DNA of 64,000 bases from Ancylobacter amanitiformis (lineage in GTDB: Bacteria > Pseudomonadota > Alphaproteobacteria > Rhizobiales > Xanthobacteraceae), in the NCBI RefSeq assembly GCF_030814815.1, contig NZ_JAUSVR010000001.1, positions 558,001-622,000 on the forward strand, read 5' to 3'. The number at the start of each line of letters is the position of its first letter. Positions within the stretch are counted from its first letter, which is position 1. Both the position numbers and the translations under genes were made by a program. Of this stretch, positions 44,861 through 53,601 are shown piece by piece. Below the pieces are notes generated by a model. That model did not search any database. It was not told where the DNA came from and saw only the letters and a list, made by a program, of their open reading frames with translations.

Positions 44861-45787
44861 ATGTTTGCCGATTATTCGCTGGCCGAGCTCGGCTCGATCT
44901 TCGTGATGCAAGGCTTCGCCGGCCTCATCCTGTTCTCGGTTTTCGTGCTCATGGCGCTGGGCCTGGCCATCATCTTCGGCCAGATGGGCGTCATCAACAT
45001 GGCGCATGGCGAGTTCATGATCCTCGGCGCCTATGTCACCTATTTCACCTCGCAGTTCTTTCTCCATTTTCTTCCCTCCCTGTTCAACATCTACTTCTTC
45101 GTTGCGATGATCCTCGCCTTCTTCGCCTCCGGTGCGCTCGGAATGGCGGTGGAATGGCTGATGATCCGGCGGCTCTACAAGCGTCCGCTCGATACGCTGC
45201 TCGCCACCTGGGGCCTCAGCCTCATTCTTCAGCAGGTCTATCGCTCGGTCTTCGGCCCGCGCGAAGTCGGCGTCGAGCTGCCCAACTGGATGATGGGCTC
45301 GCTGGCCCTCACCGACACGATCGAGGTGCAGATCAACGGCCTGTTCGTCATGGGCCTGACCATCGCCATCACCATCGCCGTGGCCCTGCTGATGTACAAG
45401 TCGGCCTGGGGCAAGCAGGTGCGCGCGGTGGTGCAGAACCGCGTGATGGCCGGCGCGGTGGGCATCAACACCGAGCAGATCGACCGCAACACGTTCGGAC
45501 TCGGCTGCGGCATTGCCGGCGTGGCCGGCTCGGCCTTCACCATGATCGGCTCGACGGGCCCGACCTCCGGCCAGCTCTACATCGTCGACACCTTCCTGGT
45601 CGTGGTGTTCGGCGGCGCGCAGAGCCTGCTCGGCACCATCGCCTCCGCCTTCACCATCTCGCAGGCCCAGTCGACCATGGAGTTCTTCCTCTCCGGTTCG
45701 ATGGCCAAGGTCCTCACGCTGCTCGGCGTGGTCATCATCCTGATGCTGCGGCCGCAGGGCCTGTTCGTCATCAAGGTCCGTCGCTGA
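44861..45787 (+). CDS. urtB: Urea/amide ABC transporter permease (UrtB-like)
   Basis: 308 residues of a LivH-type permease. ALGLAIIFGQMGVINMAHGE and FMILGAYVTY are the family start; LYKRPLDTLLATWGLSLILQ and YRSVFGPREVGVELP are typical of UrtB; VLRPQGLFVIK-like LRPQGLFVIKVRR ends it. It has no N-terminal periplasmic extension as seen in some longer UrtB proteins. Separated from urtA by 100 bp with a hairpin, and 10 bp from urtC. Confidence 0.92.
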   Translation: MFADYSLAELGSIFVMQGFAGLILFSVFVLMALGLAIIFGQMGVINMAHGEFMILGAYVTYFTSQFFLHFLPSLFNIYFFVAMILAFFASGALGMAVEWLMIRRLYKRPLDTLLATWGLSLILQQVYRSVFGPREVGVELPNWMMGSLALTDTIEVQINGLFVMGLTIAITIAVALLMYKSAWGKQVRAVVQNRVMAGAVGINTEQIDRNTFGLGCGIAGVAGSAFTMIGSTGPTSGQLYIVDTFLVVVFGGAQSLLGTIASAFTISQAQSTMEFFLSGSMAKVLTLLGVVIILMLRPQGLFVIKVRR

Positions 45788-45797
45788 GGAGGCGCCC

Positions 45798-46961
45798 ATG
45801 ACCATCCCTGCCCCCAAATCCGGCCGCACCTTCTTCCTGCGTCCGCAGGACGTGATCGGCATCCTCGCCCTCGCCATCCTGCTGCTTGTCGTGCTGCCGC
45901 TGGCGCTGGACAATTTCCGCCTGCAATTCGTCGGCAAGTACCTGACCTATGCCTTCGTGGCACTCGGTCTCGTGCTGTGCTGGGGCTATGCCGGCATTCT
46001 CTCGCTCGGCCAGGGCGTGTTCTTCGGCCTCGGCGGCTACTGCATGGCGATGTACCTCAAGCTGCAGGCCTCCAGCGTCGAGAACACCAAGATCCAGTCG
46101 ACGCCGGGCATTCCCGATTTCATGGACTGGAACCAGATCACCTCGCTGCCCTGGTTCTGGGAGCCGTTCCGCAGCTTCGGCTTCACCAGCCTCGCGGTGA
46201 TCGTGGTGCCCGCGCTGTTCGCCCTTCTCCTCGGCTACGCGCTGTTCAAGCGGCGCGTGGGCGGCGTGTACTTCGCCATCATCACCCAGGCGCTCGCGGC
46301 GATCATGACCATCCTGATCGTCGGCCAGCAGGGCTATACCGGCGGCATCAACGGCATCACCGACCTGCGCAGCCTGCACGGCTGGGATATCCGCACCGAC
46401 AGCGCCAAGACCATCCTCTATTTCGTCTGCGTCGGCCTGCTGCTCGGCTGTATCCTGCTCGCCTATTACGTGAAGTCGTCCAAGCTCGGCCGCATCCTGG
46501 TCGCCATGCGCGACAAGGAGGACCGCGTCCGCTTCTCCGGCTATGACGTCTCCTCGTTCAAGATCTTCGTGTTCTGCCTCGCCGCCTCGCTCTCGGCCAT
46601 TGGCGGCGCAATGTTCACCCTGCAGGTCGGGTTCATGTCGCCGTCCTTCGTGGGCATCGTGCCCTCGATCGAGATGGTGATCTACACCGCGGTCGGCGGG
46701 CGCCTGTCCATCCTTGGCGCGATCTACGGCACGCTGCTGGTGAACTGGGCGAAGACATCCTTCTCCGAGAGCTTCCCCGAACTCTGGCTGTTCGGCCTTG
46801 GCGGCCTGTTCATCGCCGTGGTGCTGATCTTCCCCAACGGCCTTGCCGGCCTCTGGCAGACCTATGTCGCCCCGCGCCTCGGCCCGCTCTTCGGCGGCGG
46901 CGCCAAGCGCCGCGCCGCCCCGCCGGCCTCCGGGCCGGTTGCTCCCGCCGCCGCCGAATAG
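45798..46961 (+). CDS. urtC: Urea/amide ABC transporter permease (UrtC-like)
   Basis: 387 residues of a LivM-type permease. LVLCWGYAGILSLGQGVFFG and LGGYCMAMYLKLQA are UrtC landmarks, as are GGVYFAIITQALAAIMTILI, GQQGYTGGINGITDL and the cytoplasmic loop SKLGRILVAMRDKEDRVRFS. A Pro/Ala-rich tail ends the protein. GAGGAGG lies ahead of the ATG. Confidence 0.92.
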   Translation: MTIPAPKSGRTFFLRPQDVIGILALAILLLVVLPLALDNFRLQFVGKYLTYAFVALGLVLCWGYAGILSLGQGVFFGLGGYCMAMYLKLQASSVENTKIQSTPGIPDFMDWNQITSLPWFWEPFRSFGFTSLAVIVVPALFALLLGYALFKRRVGGVYFAIITQALAAIMTILIVGQQGYTGGINGITDLRSLHGWDIRTDSAKTILYFVCVGLLLGCILLAYYVKSSKLGRILVAMRDKEDRVRFSGYDVSSFKIFVFCLAASLSAIGGAMFTLQVGFMSPSFVGIVPSIEMVIYTAVGGRLSILGAIYGTLLVNWAKTSFSESFPELWLFGLGGLFIAVVLIFPNGLAGLWQTYVAPRLGPLFGGGAKRRAAPPASGPVAPAAAE

Positions 46962-46972
46962 GAGCGAAAGCC

Positions 46973-47740
46973 ATGAACACGGGCGTCATCACCGACTCCA
47001 TGAACCGGGACTTCGTCCTCGCGGTGGAAGGGCTCACCGTCTCCTTCGACGGCTTCAAGGCGGTCAACGACCTGTCCTTCTATGTCGACGAGAACGAGAT
47101 CCGTGTGATCATCGGCCCCAACGGGGCCGGCAAGACCACGGTGCTCGACCTCATCTGCGGCCGCACCCGGGCGACCACCGGCTCGATCCGCTTCAAGGAG
47201 CGCGAGCTGACGAAGATGAAGGAGCACGAGATCGTGCGCGCCGGGGTGGGCCGCAAGTTCCAGAACCCGTCGATCTACGAGGACCTCACCGTCTTCGAGA
47301 ACCTGGAAATCTCCTATCCCAAGGGGCGCACCGTGGTGGGGGCGCTCACCTTCCGCCGCGACGGCCCGGTGAAGGAGCGTGTGCAGGAGATCGCCGAGAC
47401 CATCTTCCTCGCCGACCAGCTCGACCAGCGCGCCGAATATCTCTCGCACGGCCAGAAGCAGTGGCTGGAGATCGGCATGCTGCTGATCCAGGACCCGGAA
47501 CTCCTGATGCTCGACGAGCCGGTCGCCGGCATGAGCGTCTCCGAGCGCAAGAAGACCGCGGAACTGCTCAACACCATCATCAAGAACCGTTCGGTGATCG
47601 TGATCGAGCACGACATGAAGTTCGTCGAGGACATCGCCCACAAGGTCACGGTTCTGCACCAGGGCAAGATCCTCTCGGAAGGTTCCATGGCCAAGGTCCA
47701 GGCGGACCCCAAGGTCATCGAAGTCTATCTCGGCCATTGA
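46973..47740 (+). CDS. urtD: Urea/amide ABC transporter ATPase (UrtD-like)
   Basis: 255 residues. Walker A GPNGAGKTT, GVGRKFQNPSIYEDLTVFEN (LivG/UrtD type), signature YLSHGQKQWLEIGMLLIQDP specific to UrtD, Walker B LLMLDEPVAGMSVSERKKTA and H-loop VIVIEHDMKFVEDIAHKVTV. Twelve bases after the urtC stop, with GGAG as ribosome site. Confidence 0.94.
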   Translation: MNTGVITDSMNRDFVLAVEGLTVSFDGFKAVNDLSFYVDENEIRVIIGPNGAGKTTVLDLICGRTRATTGSIRFKERELTKMKEHEIVRAGVGRKFQNPSIYEDLTVFENLEISYPKGRTVVGALTFRRDGPVKERVQEIAETIFLADQLDQRAEYLSHGQKQWLEIGMLLIQDPELLMLDEPVAGMSVSERKKTAELLNTIIKNRSVIVIEHDMKFVEDIAHKVTVLHQGKILSEGSMAKVQADPKVIEVYLGH

Positions 47741-47750
47741 GGGGCGGATC

Positions 47751-48440
47751 ATGCTGAACGTATCCAGGCTGCACGTCTCCTATGGCGAGAGCGAGGTTCT
47801 GCACGGCCTCGACTTCAAGGTGGCGCCGAACGAGATCATCGCCATCATGGGCCGCAACGGCATGGGCAAGACCACGCTCATGAAGTCGCTCATGGGTATC
47901 GTGCCGACCAAGAGCGGCACGGTGAGCGTCGGCGCCACCGACATCACCCGGTTCAAGAGCTATGAGCGCGTCAAGAACGGCGTCGCCTACGTGCCGCAGG
48001 GCCGCATGATCTTCTCCACCATGACGGTGCAGGAGAATATCGAGACCGGCCTGATTCCGCGTGGCGAGAGCCGGGTGCCGCCGGACATTTACGAGCTGTT
48101 CCCGGTGCTGCTGGAGATGAAGGGCCGGCGCGGTGGCAACCTCTCCGGCGGCCAGCAGCAGCAGCTCGCCATCGCCCGGGCGCTCGCCACCGCGCCCAAG
48201 GTGCTGCTGCTCGACGAGCCGACCGAGGGCATCCAGCCCTCCATCATCCGGGAAATGGCCCGCACGCTGAAGCGGATCCGCGACGAGCGCGGCCTGTCCA
48301 TCGTGGTCTCCGAGCAGGTGCTGTCCTTCGCCCTCGACATCGCCGACCGCGTGCTCGTCATCGAGAATGGCGAGATCGTCCACGAGAACCTGCGCGCCGA
48401 GGTCGACGAGGCCAAGGTCGCGCGGTTCCTCTCCGTCTGA
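47751..48440 (+). CDS. urtE: Urea/amide ABC transporter ATPase (UrtE-like)
   Basis: 229 residues. Walker A GRNGMGKTT with Met in place of the usual Ala is the UrtE form; VPQGRMIFSTMTVQENIETG, signature NLSGGQQQQLAIARALATAP, Walker B VLLLDEPTEGIQPSIIREMA and VVSEQVLSFALDIADRVLVI complete it. Ten bases after urtD. Confidence 0.94.
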   Translation: MLNVSRLHVSYGESEVLHGLDFKVAPNEIIAIMGRNGMGKTTLMKSLMGIVPTKSGTVSVGATDITRFKSYERVKNGVAYVPQGRMIFSTMTVQENIETGLIPRGESRVPPDIYELFPVLLEMKGRRGGNLSGGQQQQLAIARALATAPKVLLLDEPTEGIQPSIIREMARTLKRIRDERGLSIVVSEQVLSFALDIADRVLVIENGEIVHENLRAEVDEAKVARFLSV

Positions 48441-48515
48441 GACCCGAGGGGACCCGCTCCTCGGAGCGCTCCCCATCGGCCTATCGCATCACGCCCAAGG
48501 GGAATGGAGTGCGCC

Positions 48516-49751
48516 ATGCCTGAGACACTGATTTCGGTCGATCTTTCCAAGCCGGCTACCGACAACGAATTCCTGCATAATCGCTGGCATCCCGACATTC
48601 CGATCGCCACATGGGTGGAGCCCGGCGCGGATTTCCTCGTCGAGACCGTCGACTGGACTGGCGGCGCCATCGCCAACAATGATTCCGCCGACGATATCCG
48701 CGATGTCGACCTGTCGACGGTGCATTATCTCTCCGGCCCCATCGGCGTGAAGGGCGCCAAGCCCGGCGACCTGCTGGTGGTCGACATTCTCGATGCCGGG
48801 ACGCTCAAGGGGCACGAATGGGGCTTTAACGGCTTCTTCTCCAAGAAGAATGGCGGCGGCTTCTTGACCGATCACTTCCCGCTCGCGCAGAAGTCGATCT
48901 GGCACTACGAGGGCATGTTCACCCGCTCGCGCCACGTGCCGGGCGTCGGCTTTGCCGGTCTCATCCATCCCGGCCTGATCGGCACCCTGCCCTCGCAGAA
49001 GCTGCTCGACACCTGGAACGCCCGCGAGCAGGCGCTGATCGACACCAACCCGACCCGCGTGCCCCCGCTCGCCAACCCGCCCGCGCCGAAGACCGCGCAT
49101 CTGGGCAAGCTGGCCAAGGGCGATGCCTGGGACAAGGTCGCCTCGGAAGGCGCCCGCACGGTGCCGCCGCGCGAGCATGGCGGCAATTGCGACATCAAGG
49201 ACCTGTCGCGCGGCTCGAAGATCTATTTCCCCGTCTATGTCGACGGCGCCGGCCTCTCCATGGGCGACATGCACTTCTCCCAGGGCGACGGCGAGATCAC
49301 CTTCTGCGGCGCCATCGAGATGTTCGGCGCGTGGCTGCACATCAAGGTCGACCTGATCAAGAACGGCATGGAGATGTACGGCATCAAGAACCCGATCTTC
49401 AAGCCGTCGCCGATCACGCCCAACTACAAGGACTATCTCATCTTCGAAGGCATCTCGGTCGACGAGAGCGGCACCCAGCACTATCTCGACGCCAATGTCG
49501 CCTATCGCCAGGCCTGCCTCAACGCCATCGAATACATGAAGAAGTTCGGCTATTCGGGCGCGCAGGCCCATTCCATCCTCGGCGTCGCGCCGGTGCAGGG
49601 ACACCTGTCGGGCGTGGTCGACATCCCCAATTCCTGCGCCACGCTGTGGCTGCCGACCGAAATCTTCGACTTCGACATCAAGCCTTCGGCCGCCGGACCA
49701 ACCAAGTTCATCGACGGCTCGATCCAGATGCCGATCTCGCCGGACCTTTGA
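48516..49751 (+). CDS. fmdA: Formamidase (FmdA/AmdA family)
   Basis: 411 residues, the usual length (about 405-410). Hydrolyses formamide, and more slowly other short amides, to ammonia and the acid. The family start MPETLISVDLSKPATDNEFL, HNRWHPDIP, GCDTVDW-like VETVDWTGGAIANNDSADDI and VPPREHGGNCDIKDLSRGSK, GDMHFSQGDGEITFCGAIEM are all present. The ATG at 48516 is used (GGAG at 48505-48508); an ATG at 48504 would add four residues and lacks spacing. It is 75 bp after urtE and defines the likely substrate of the importer. Confidence 0.94.
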   Translation: MPETLISVDLSKPATDNEFLHNRWHPDIPIATWVEPGADFLVETVDWTGGAIANNDSADDIRDVDLSTVHYLSGPIGVKGAKPGDLLVVDILDAGTLKGHEWGFNGFFSKKNGGGFLTDHFPLAQKSIWHYEGMFTRSRHVPGVGFAGLIHPGLIGTLPSQKLLDTWNAREQALIDTNPTRVPPLANPPAPKTAHLGKLAKGDAWDKVASEGARTVPPREHGGNCDIKDLSRGSKIYFPVYVDGAGLSMGDMHFSQGDGEITFCGAIEMFGAWLHIKVDLIKNGMEMYGIKNPIFKPSPITPNYKDYLIFEGISVDESGTQHYLDANVAYRQACLNAIEYMKKFGYSGAQAHSILGVAPVQGHLSGVVDIPNSCATLWLPTEIFDFDIKPSAAGPTKFIDGSIQMPISPDL

Positions 49752-49843
49752 CCCCCATCCAGGTCCGGCGCGCGGGGCGGCCTTCGTGCCGTCCCGCCTC
49801 CTTCAGGGGAAATGCCCCGAGAAAATACCCAAGGAGCGGCCCG

Positions 49844-50209
49844 ATGCCCGTCTACGAATATCTCTGCGATGCCTGCGGCGACTTCACCGAACTTCGGCCG
49901 ATGAGCGAATATCAGGCGCCGCAGCCCTGCCCGGATTGCGGCAGGCCGGCGCCGCGCGTCCTGCTTACCGCGCCGCATTTCTCCGGCCTCGCACGCGAAA
50001 GCCGCCTCGCCCATGCGACCAACGAACAGGCGCGCCACGCCCCGATGAGCGTCGACGGCTACAAGGAGAAGCAGGACCGCGCCCGCCACGGCGCCGGCTG
50101 TTCCTGCTGCTCGGGCATGAAGAGCCGATCGAGGAAGAGCCGCACCGCCACCACGGCGAGCGGCGCCAAGAGCTTCCCCTCGGCGCGGCCGTGGATGATC
50201 AGCCATTGA
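49844..50209 (+). CDS. fmdB: FmdB-family zinc ribbon protein
   Basis: 121 residues. A zinc ribbon at the N-terminus, MPVYEYLCDACGDFTELRPM then PCPDCGRPAPRVLLTAPHFS, with Cys8, Cys11 and the CPDC pair. A second Cys cluster (GCSCCSGMKSRSRK) sits near residue 85, followed by a Ser/Arg-rich tail. FmdB was proposed as a regulator of formamidase genes in Methylophilus; here it also follows fmdA. AAGGAG at 49831-49836 fixes the start. Confidence 0.9.
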   Translation: MPVYEYLCDACGDFTELRPMSEYQAPQPCPDCGRPAPRVLLTAPHFSGLARESRLAHATNEQARHAPMSVDGYKEKQDRARHGAGCSCCSGMKSRSRKSRTATTASGAKSFPSARPWMISH

Positions 50210-50217
50210 GGCCACGC

Positions 50218-50265
50218 CTCACTCGCCGATCGACTCACTTGCCGATTGACTCACTCGCCGATCGC
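50218..50265. repeat. 16-bp tandem repeat, three copies, containing the GGT stop codon
   Basis: Copies of ctcactcgccgatcga at 50218, 50234 and 50250, with two differences in the middle copy. The last copy contains the TCA that is the minus-strand stop codon of the gamma-glutamyltransferase gene (50251-50253). Confidence 0.88.
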
Positions 50266-52014
50266 CACACCCTCCCGGCGGGGGTCCGCCGCACCAATCA
50301 GCCCGTCCGGCGTGATCGCCACCGCCTGCACGCCCGAGGTCATCGGTATCGCCCTCACCTGAAAACCGAGTTGCTTCAGCGCCGGGGTCAGCGCCTCGGC
50401 GGCCGTGCCCTGCTCGATCTCCACCGCATCGAAACGCGCCAGCACATTGGGCGCGGCGATGGCCTGATCCAGCTTCATGCCCCAGTCGAGATGGGCGATC
50501 AGCGTCTTCGCGACATAGCCGATGATCTGGCTGCCGCCGGGCGAGCCCAGCGCCAGCACCGGTTTGCCCTCCTTTAGCACGATCGTCGGCGCCATGGAGG
50601 AGCGCGGCCGCTTGCCCGGCTCCACCCGGTTGGCGATCGGCACGCCGTCCTTCTGCGAGCGGAAGGAGAAATCCGTCAGTTCATTGTTCAGCAGAAAACC
50701 ATGCACCATCAGCCGCGAGCCGAAGCCGGCCTCGATGGTCGATGTCATGGAAACGATGTTGCCCTCGCCATCGACAATGGTGATCTGCGTGGTGGACGGC
50801 AGTTCCAGCGCCTCGTCATCGGCGCGCGGCTCGGCCATGGCGTGGTCCCAGGTGGGGTTGCCGGGCGCGACTTCGGGCAGCGCATCGTCGCCCGCGAGCA
50901 GCTTGGCACGGGCGGCGAGATAGTCCCGCGCCAGCAGCCCCTTGGTCGGCATCGGCACATAGTCCTCGTCGGCCATGTAGCGATCGCGGTCGGCGAAGGC
51001 GAGACGCGAGGCATCGGCGATCAGCCGCCAGGCTTCCGGCGATTGCGGCCCGAGCGCCGTCAGGTCATAGGAACCGAGCATGCCGAGGATCTGCCCGAGC
51101 GTCAGCGCGCCGGAACTGGGCGGCCCCATGCCGCAGACGTCGAGCCCGCGATAGGGCGCGCAGACCGGGCGGCGCTCCTTCACGCGGTATTCGCGCAGAT
51201 CGGCGAGCGAGAGCACGCCGGGATTTTCCGCCTCGCGCACGGTGCGCACGATGTCGCCCGCCAGCGTGCCGGCATAGAAGGCATCCGCGCCATATTGCGC
51301 GAGATGACGCAGCGTCGCGGCATAGGCGGGGTTCTTGAGCACGGCGCCCGCCTTGAGCGGCGCGCCGTCGGCATCCAGAAAATAGGACCGCGTCGCCGTG
51401 TTGCGCTTCAGGGTCTCGACATCATCGGCGATGAGGCCGGCAAGGCGGGGAGAGACGGCAAAGCCGGCCTCGGCGAGGCGCGCCGCCGGGCGGAACAGCT
51501 GCGCCCAGGCGATCCGGCCATAGCGCCGGTGCACCATCTCCAGAAGGCGCGGCGTTCCCGGCGTGCCGACCGAACGGCCGCCCACCACCGCGCCCATGAA
51601 GGAGAGCGGCTGGCCCTTGGCATCCTGGAACAGGGTCGGCGTCGCCGCGCGCGGCGCGGTCTCGCGCGCGTCGAACGTGGTGAGTTCGCCCTTCGCGGCA
51701 TCCCAATAGACCAGGAAGGCGCCGCCGCCGAGGCCGGAAGATTGCGGCTCCACCAGCCCGAGCATGAGTTGCGTGGCCACCATGGCGTCTATGGCGTTGC
51801 CGCCCGCGCGCAGTGCCGCCGCGCCGGCCTCGGCGGCCAGCGGATTTGCCGCCGTCACCATCCAGCGCCTGGCCGTGGCGAACTTGGCGCCCGCCTGCAC
51901 GGCACTCGCCGCTTCGGGCGCCTGGCTGTCGGCCGCCTGCTGCGCGGCGACCGGTGGCGCCGCCAGCGCCAGCGCCAGCACGGCCACTCCGGCCCATGGG
52001 AAAATCCTGCGCAT
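50251..52014 (-). CDS. ggt: Gamma-glutamyltransferase (secreted)
   Basis: 587 residues. MRRIFPWAGVAVLALALAAP then PVAAQQA is a Sec signal peptide. The precursor is processed to two subunits: the large one has AAEAGAAALRAGGNAIDAMV, LVEPQSSGLGGGAFLVY and DARETAPRAAT; the small one starts at Thr408 in ELPSTTQITIVDGEGNIVSM. NRVEPGKRPRSSMAPTIVLK and GSPGGSQIIGYV are also conserved. It transfers or hydrolyses the gamma-glutamyl group of glutathione and related peptides in the periplasm. It stands alone, downstream of and converging with fmdB. Confidence 0.95.
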   Translation of the reverse strand: MRRIFPWAGVAVLALALAAPPVAAQQAADSQAPEAASAVQAGAKFATARRWMVTAANPLAAEAGAAALRAGGNAIDAMVATQLMLGLVEPQSSGLGGGAFLVYWDAAKGELTTFDARETAPRAATPTLFQDAKGQPLSFMGAVVGGRSVGTPGTPRLLEMVHRRYGRIAWAQLFRPAARLAEAGFAVSPRLAGLIADDVETLKRNTATRSYFLDADGAPLKAGAVLKNPAYAATLRHLAQYGADAFYAGTLAGDIVRTVREAENPGVLSLADLREYRVKERRPVCAPYRGLDVCGMGPPSSGALTLGQILGMLGSYDLTALGPQSPEAWRLIADASRLAFADRDRYMADEDYVPMPTKGLLARDYLAARAKLLAGDDALPEVAPGNPTWDHAMAEPRADDEALELPSTTQITIVDGEGNIVSMTSTIEAGFGSRLMVHGFLLNNELTDFSFRSQKDGVPIANRVEPGKRPRSSMAPTIVLKEGKPVLALGSPGGSQIIGYVAKTLIAHLDWGMKLDQAIAAPNVLARFDAVEIEQGTAAEALTPALKQLGFQVRAIPMTSGVQAVAITPDGLIGAADPRREGVAIGE

Positions 52015-52152
52015 CGCATCCCTCTCCTCTGTCCGGCACCGATCATGTCACGTCGTAACGGGATGTGAACGTGCGATGCACAAGAGGGGGTGACGCCGGT
52101 GCGAATCGGTTTAATCTGAAGTCGTCGTCAACAATTGAAAGGAGGTGATCCA
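52015..52152. promoter_or_regulatory. Divergent spacer between ggt and the small-ORF transcript
   Basis: A 138-bp spacer that must carry the promoters for ggt (minus) and for the small-ORF unit (plus). AGAGGGGGTGACGCC near 52083 and the AT-rich segment around 52110-52140 lie in it; no -35/-10 pair was certain. Confidence 0.3.
52137..52152 (+). promoter_or_regulatory. Exceptionally strong Shine-Dalgarno
   Basis: GAAAGGAGGTGATCCA is complementary to the whole conserved 3' tail of 16S rRNA (GGATCACCTCCTTTC), and the following G extends it. It stands directly before a GTG start at 52153. Natural ribosome sites are rarely this long. Confidence 0.75.
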
Positions 52153-52230
52153 GTGTCTGATCGTCTTGATCCGCGGTCGTCGGTATCCGTGACCTGGACG
52201 CTTGCCTCTTGCGAGGTCCGTGCCGCGTGA
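52153..52230 (+). CDS. Micro-ORF of 25 residues
   Basis: GTG start, product MSDRLDPRSSVSVTWTLASC then EVRAA. The start codon directly follows the 16S-tail complement at 52137-52152, so spacing is very short for the full duplex but normal for its GGAGG core (52141-52145, seven bases away). The stop TGA overlaps the ATG of a second micro-ORF by one base. It could be a leader peptide or a functional small protein; nothing in it points to an amino-acid attenuator (single Trp, single Cys). Confidence 0.45.
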   Translation: MSDRLDPRSSVSVTWTLASCEVRAA

Positions 52231-52283
52231 TGCGACACTTTGCGCCGCCTCCGCGGCGGCTACCGGACCGGACCGCGGTCTGA
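52230..52283 (+). CDS. Second micro-ORF of 17 residues, coupled to the first
   Basis: ATG at 52230 shares the A of the preceding TGA stop. Product MRHFAPPPRRLPDRTAV, Pro/Arg-rich. It ends six bases before a strong terminator stem. It has no ribosome site of its own, so it would be translated by re-initiation. Confidence 0.35.
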   Translation: MRHFAPPPRRLPDRTAV

Positions 52284-52288
52284 CATGG

Positions 52289-52327
52289 GGAGGGCTGTCC
52301 GAAAGGGCAGCCCTCCTTTCTTGTCTC
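52289..52327 (+). terminator. Strong rho-independent terminator
   Basis: A 12-bp stem (52289-52300 with 52305-52316; one T-G pair) closed by a GAAA tetraloop and followed by TTTCTTGTCTC. It ends the micro-ORF transcript just before the next gene, which begins at 52353. Confidence 0.85.
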
Positions 52328-52352
52328 ATTCCTTTTTTGCATCGGTAATACT

Positions 52353-52826
52353 TTGCCGAAACCGATCCTCATCTATATCGACGCCGACGCCTGCCCGGTG
52401 AAGGACGAGACCTACCGGGTCGCCGCCCGCCACCGCCTCAAGGTGTTTCTGGTCTCCAATTCCTACATCGCCGTGCCGCGTGACGCGGAGGTGGAGCGCG
52501 TCATCGTGCCTGCCGGCCTCGACATTGCCGATGACTGGATCGCCGAGCGCGCCGAGGAAGGCGACCTCGTCATCACCAATGACGTGCCGCTAGCCGCGCG
52601 CGTGGTGGCCAAGGGGGCGGAGGCGATCGCGCCGACCGGCAAGCCCTTCACCGCGTCCACCATCGGCCTGCAACTCGCCACCCGCAACCTGATGCAGGAT
52701 CTGCGCGAAGCGGGCGAAATCACCCGCGGCCCCCGCCCCTTTTCCGCCCGCGACCGCTCCGAATTCCTGCAATCGCTGGAAAGAGCGGTGATGCGGCTGA
52801 AACGGAAAGGCTTCCTCGGGGGTTAG
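52353..52826 (+). CDS. YaiI/YqxD family (DUF188) protein
   Basis: 157 residues from a TTG start. [20 protein letters not shown] and [60 protein letters not shown] are the family's conserved blocks. The Asp pairs suggest a PIN-like nuclease fold; the function is not established. The TTG at 52353 is in register with family starts (about [14 protein letters not shown]); no ATG lies nearby. Confidence 0.9.
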   Translation: MPKPILIYIDADACPVKDETYRVAARHRLKVFLVSNSYIAVPRDAEVERVIVPAGLDIADDWIAERAEEGDLVITNDVPLAARVVAKGAEAIAPTGKPFTASTIGLQLATRNLMQDLREAGEITRGPRPFSARDRSEFLQSLERAVMRLKRKGFLGG

Positions 52827-52860
52827 TGACGACAACCGCCCTCGCATACTGGAGATTCCG

Positions 52861-53601
52861 ATGCTGCAAGCCTGCCTGAATGGTTCGCGGGACAAGGGTT
52901 TCCATGCCTTCACGCCGCTCACCCCGGCGGAACTCGCGGCCGATGCCGCTGCGGTGGTGGCGGCCGGCGCGAACGAATTGCATGTGCATCCGCGCGACGC
53001 GCAGGGCCTGGAGACACTCGACCCCGCCACCGTGGCCATCGCGCTGGAGGCCATCCACGCCCGCGCGCCGGGCATTCCGATCGGCCTCTCGACGCATGCC
53101 CGCATCGCGCCGGGCGGTGCCGGGCGGCTCGCCTGCGTGGAAAAATGGACGGTGCTGCCCGATTACGTCTCGGTCAATCTCATCGAGCCCGACGCCCCGG
53201 AGATGATCCGCCTCGCCCTGTCGCGCGGCATCGGCGTCGAGGCCGGGCTGTGGTCGGCGTCTGACGCGGAACGATTCAGGGCCCTGCCCGAATCCCGCGC
53301 CGTCCTGCGAATCCTCATCGAGATCAACGAGCAGGACGAGGCTGAAGCGCTGGAAGCGGCCTCCGCCATCCGCATGGTGCTGGCCCGCGCCAGCCTGGAC
53401 CTGCCGGTGCTGCAGCACGGGCTGGATGCCACCAAATGGCCGCTCTACCGCGACGCGCTGATGCGCGGACTGGACAGCCGGATCGGGCTGGAGGACGGCA
53501 AGCGTCTGCCTTCCGGCGAGGAAGCGGAGGGCAATCTGGCGCTGATCAAGGCGGCGCTGGAGATGGCGCGGGTGCCGCCCGACCCTGCCGTGACGCGATG
53601 A
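52861..53601 (+). CDS. Beta-keto acid cleavage enzyme family (DUF849)
   Basis: 246 residues, somewhat shorter than the usual 270-310. These zinc enzymes condense a beta-keto acid with acetyl-CoA to give acetoacetate and an acyl-CoA (as in lysine or carnitine degradation). MLQACLNGSRDKGFHAF matches the start; the metal motif is ANELHVHPRDAQG, then IGLSTHARIAP and DYVSVNLIEPDAPEM. The shortened C-terminus and divergent core suggest a branch with a different substrate. It is 34 bp after the DUF188 gene. Substrate unknown. Confidence 0.85.
   Translation: MLQACLNGSRDKGFHAFTPLTPAELAADAAAVVAAGANELHVHPRDAQGLETLDPATVAIALEAIHARAPGIPIGLSTHARIAPGGAGRLACVEKWTVLPDYVSVNLIEPDAPEMIRLALSRGIGVEAGLWSASDAERFRALPESRAVLRILIEINEQDEAEALEAASAIRMVLARASLDLPVLQHGLDATKWPLYRDALMRGLDSRIGLEDGKRLPSGEEAEGNLALIKAALEMARVPPDPAVTR

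Noticed and set aside
43477..48440. Firm assignment of the importer to urea
   Set aside because: UrtD/UrtE features favour the urea family, but no urease genes are in the window while formamidase follows directly, so the substrate is left open.
52137..52152. A 16S rRNA fragment
   Set aside because: The 16 bases are the complement of the 16S 3' tail, i.e. a Shine-Dalgarno sequence in the sense strand of a small ORF; no other 16S sequence surrounds them.
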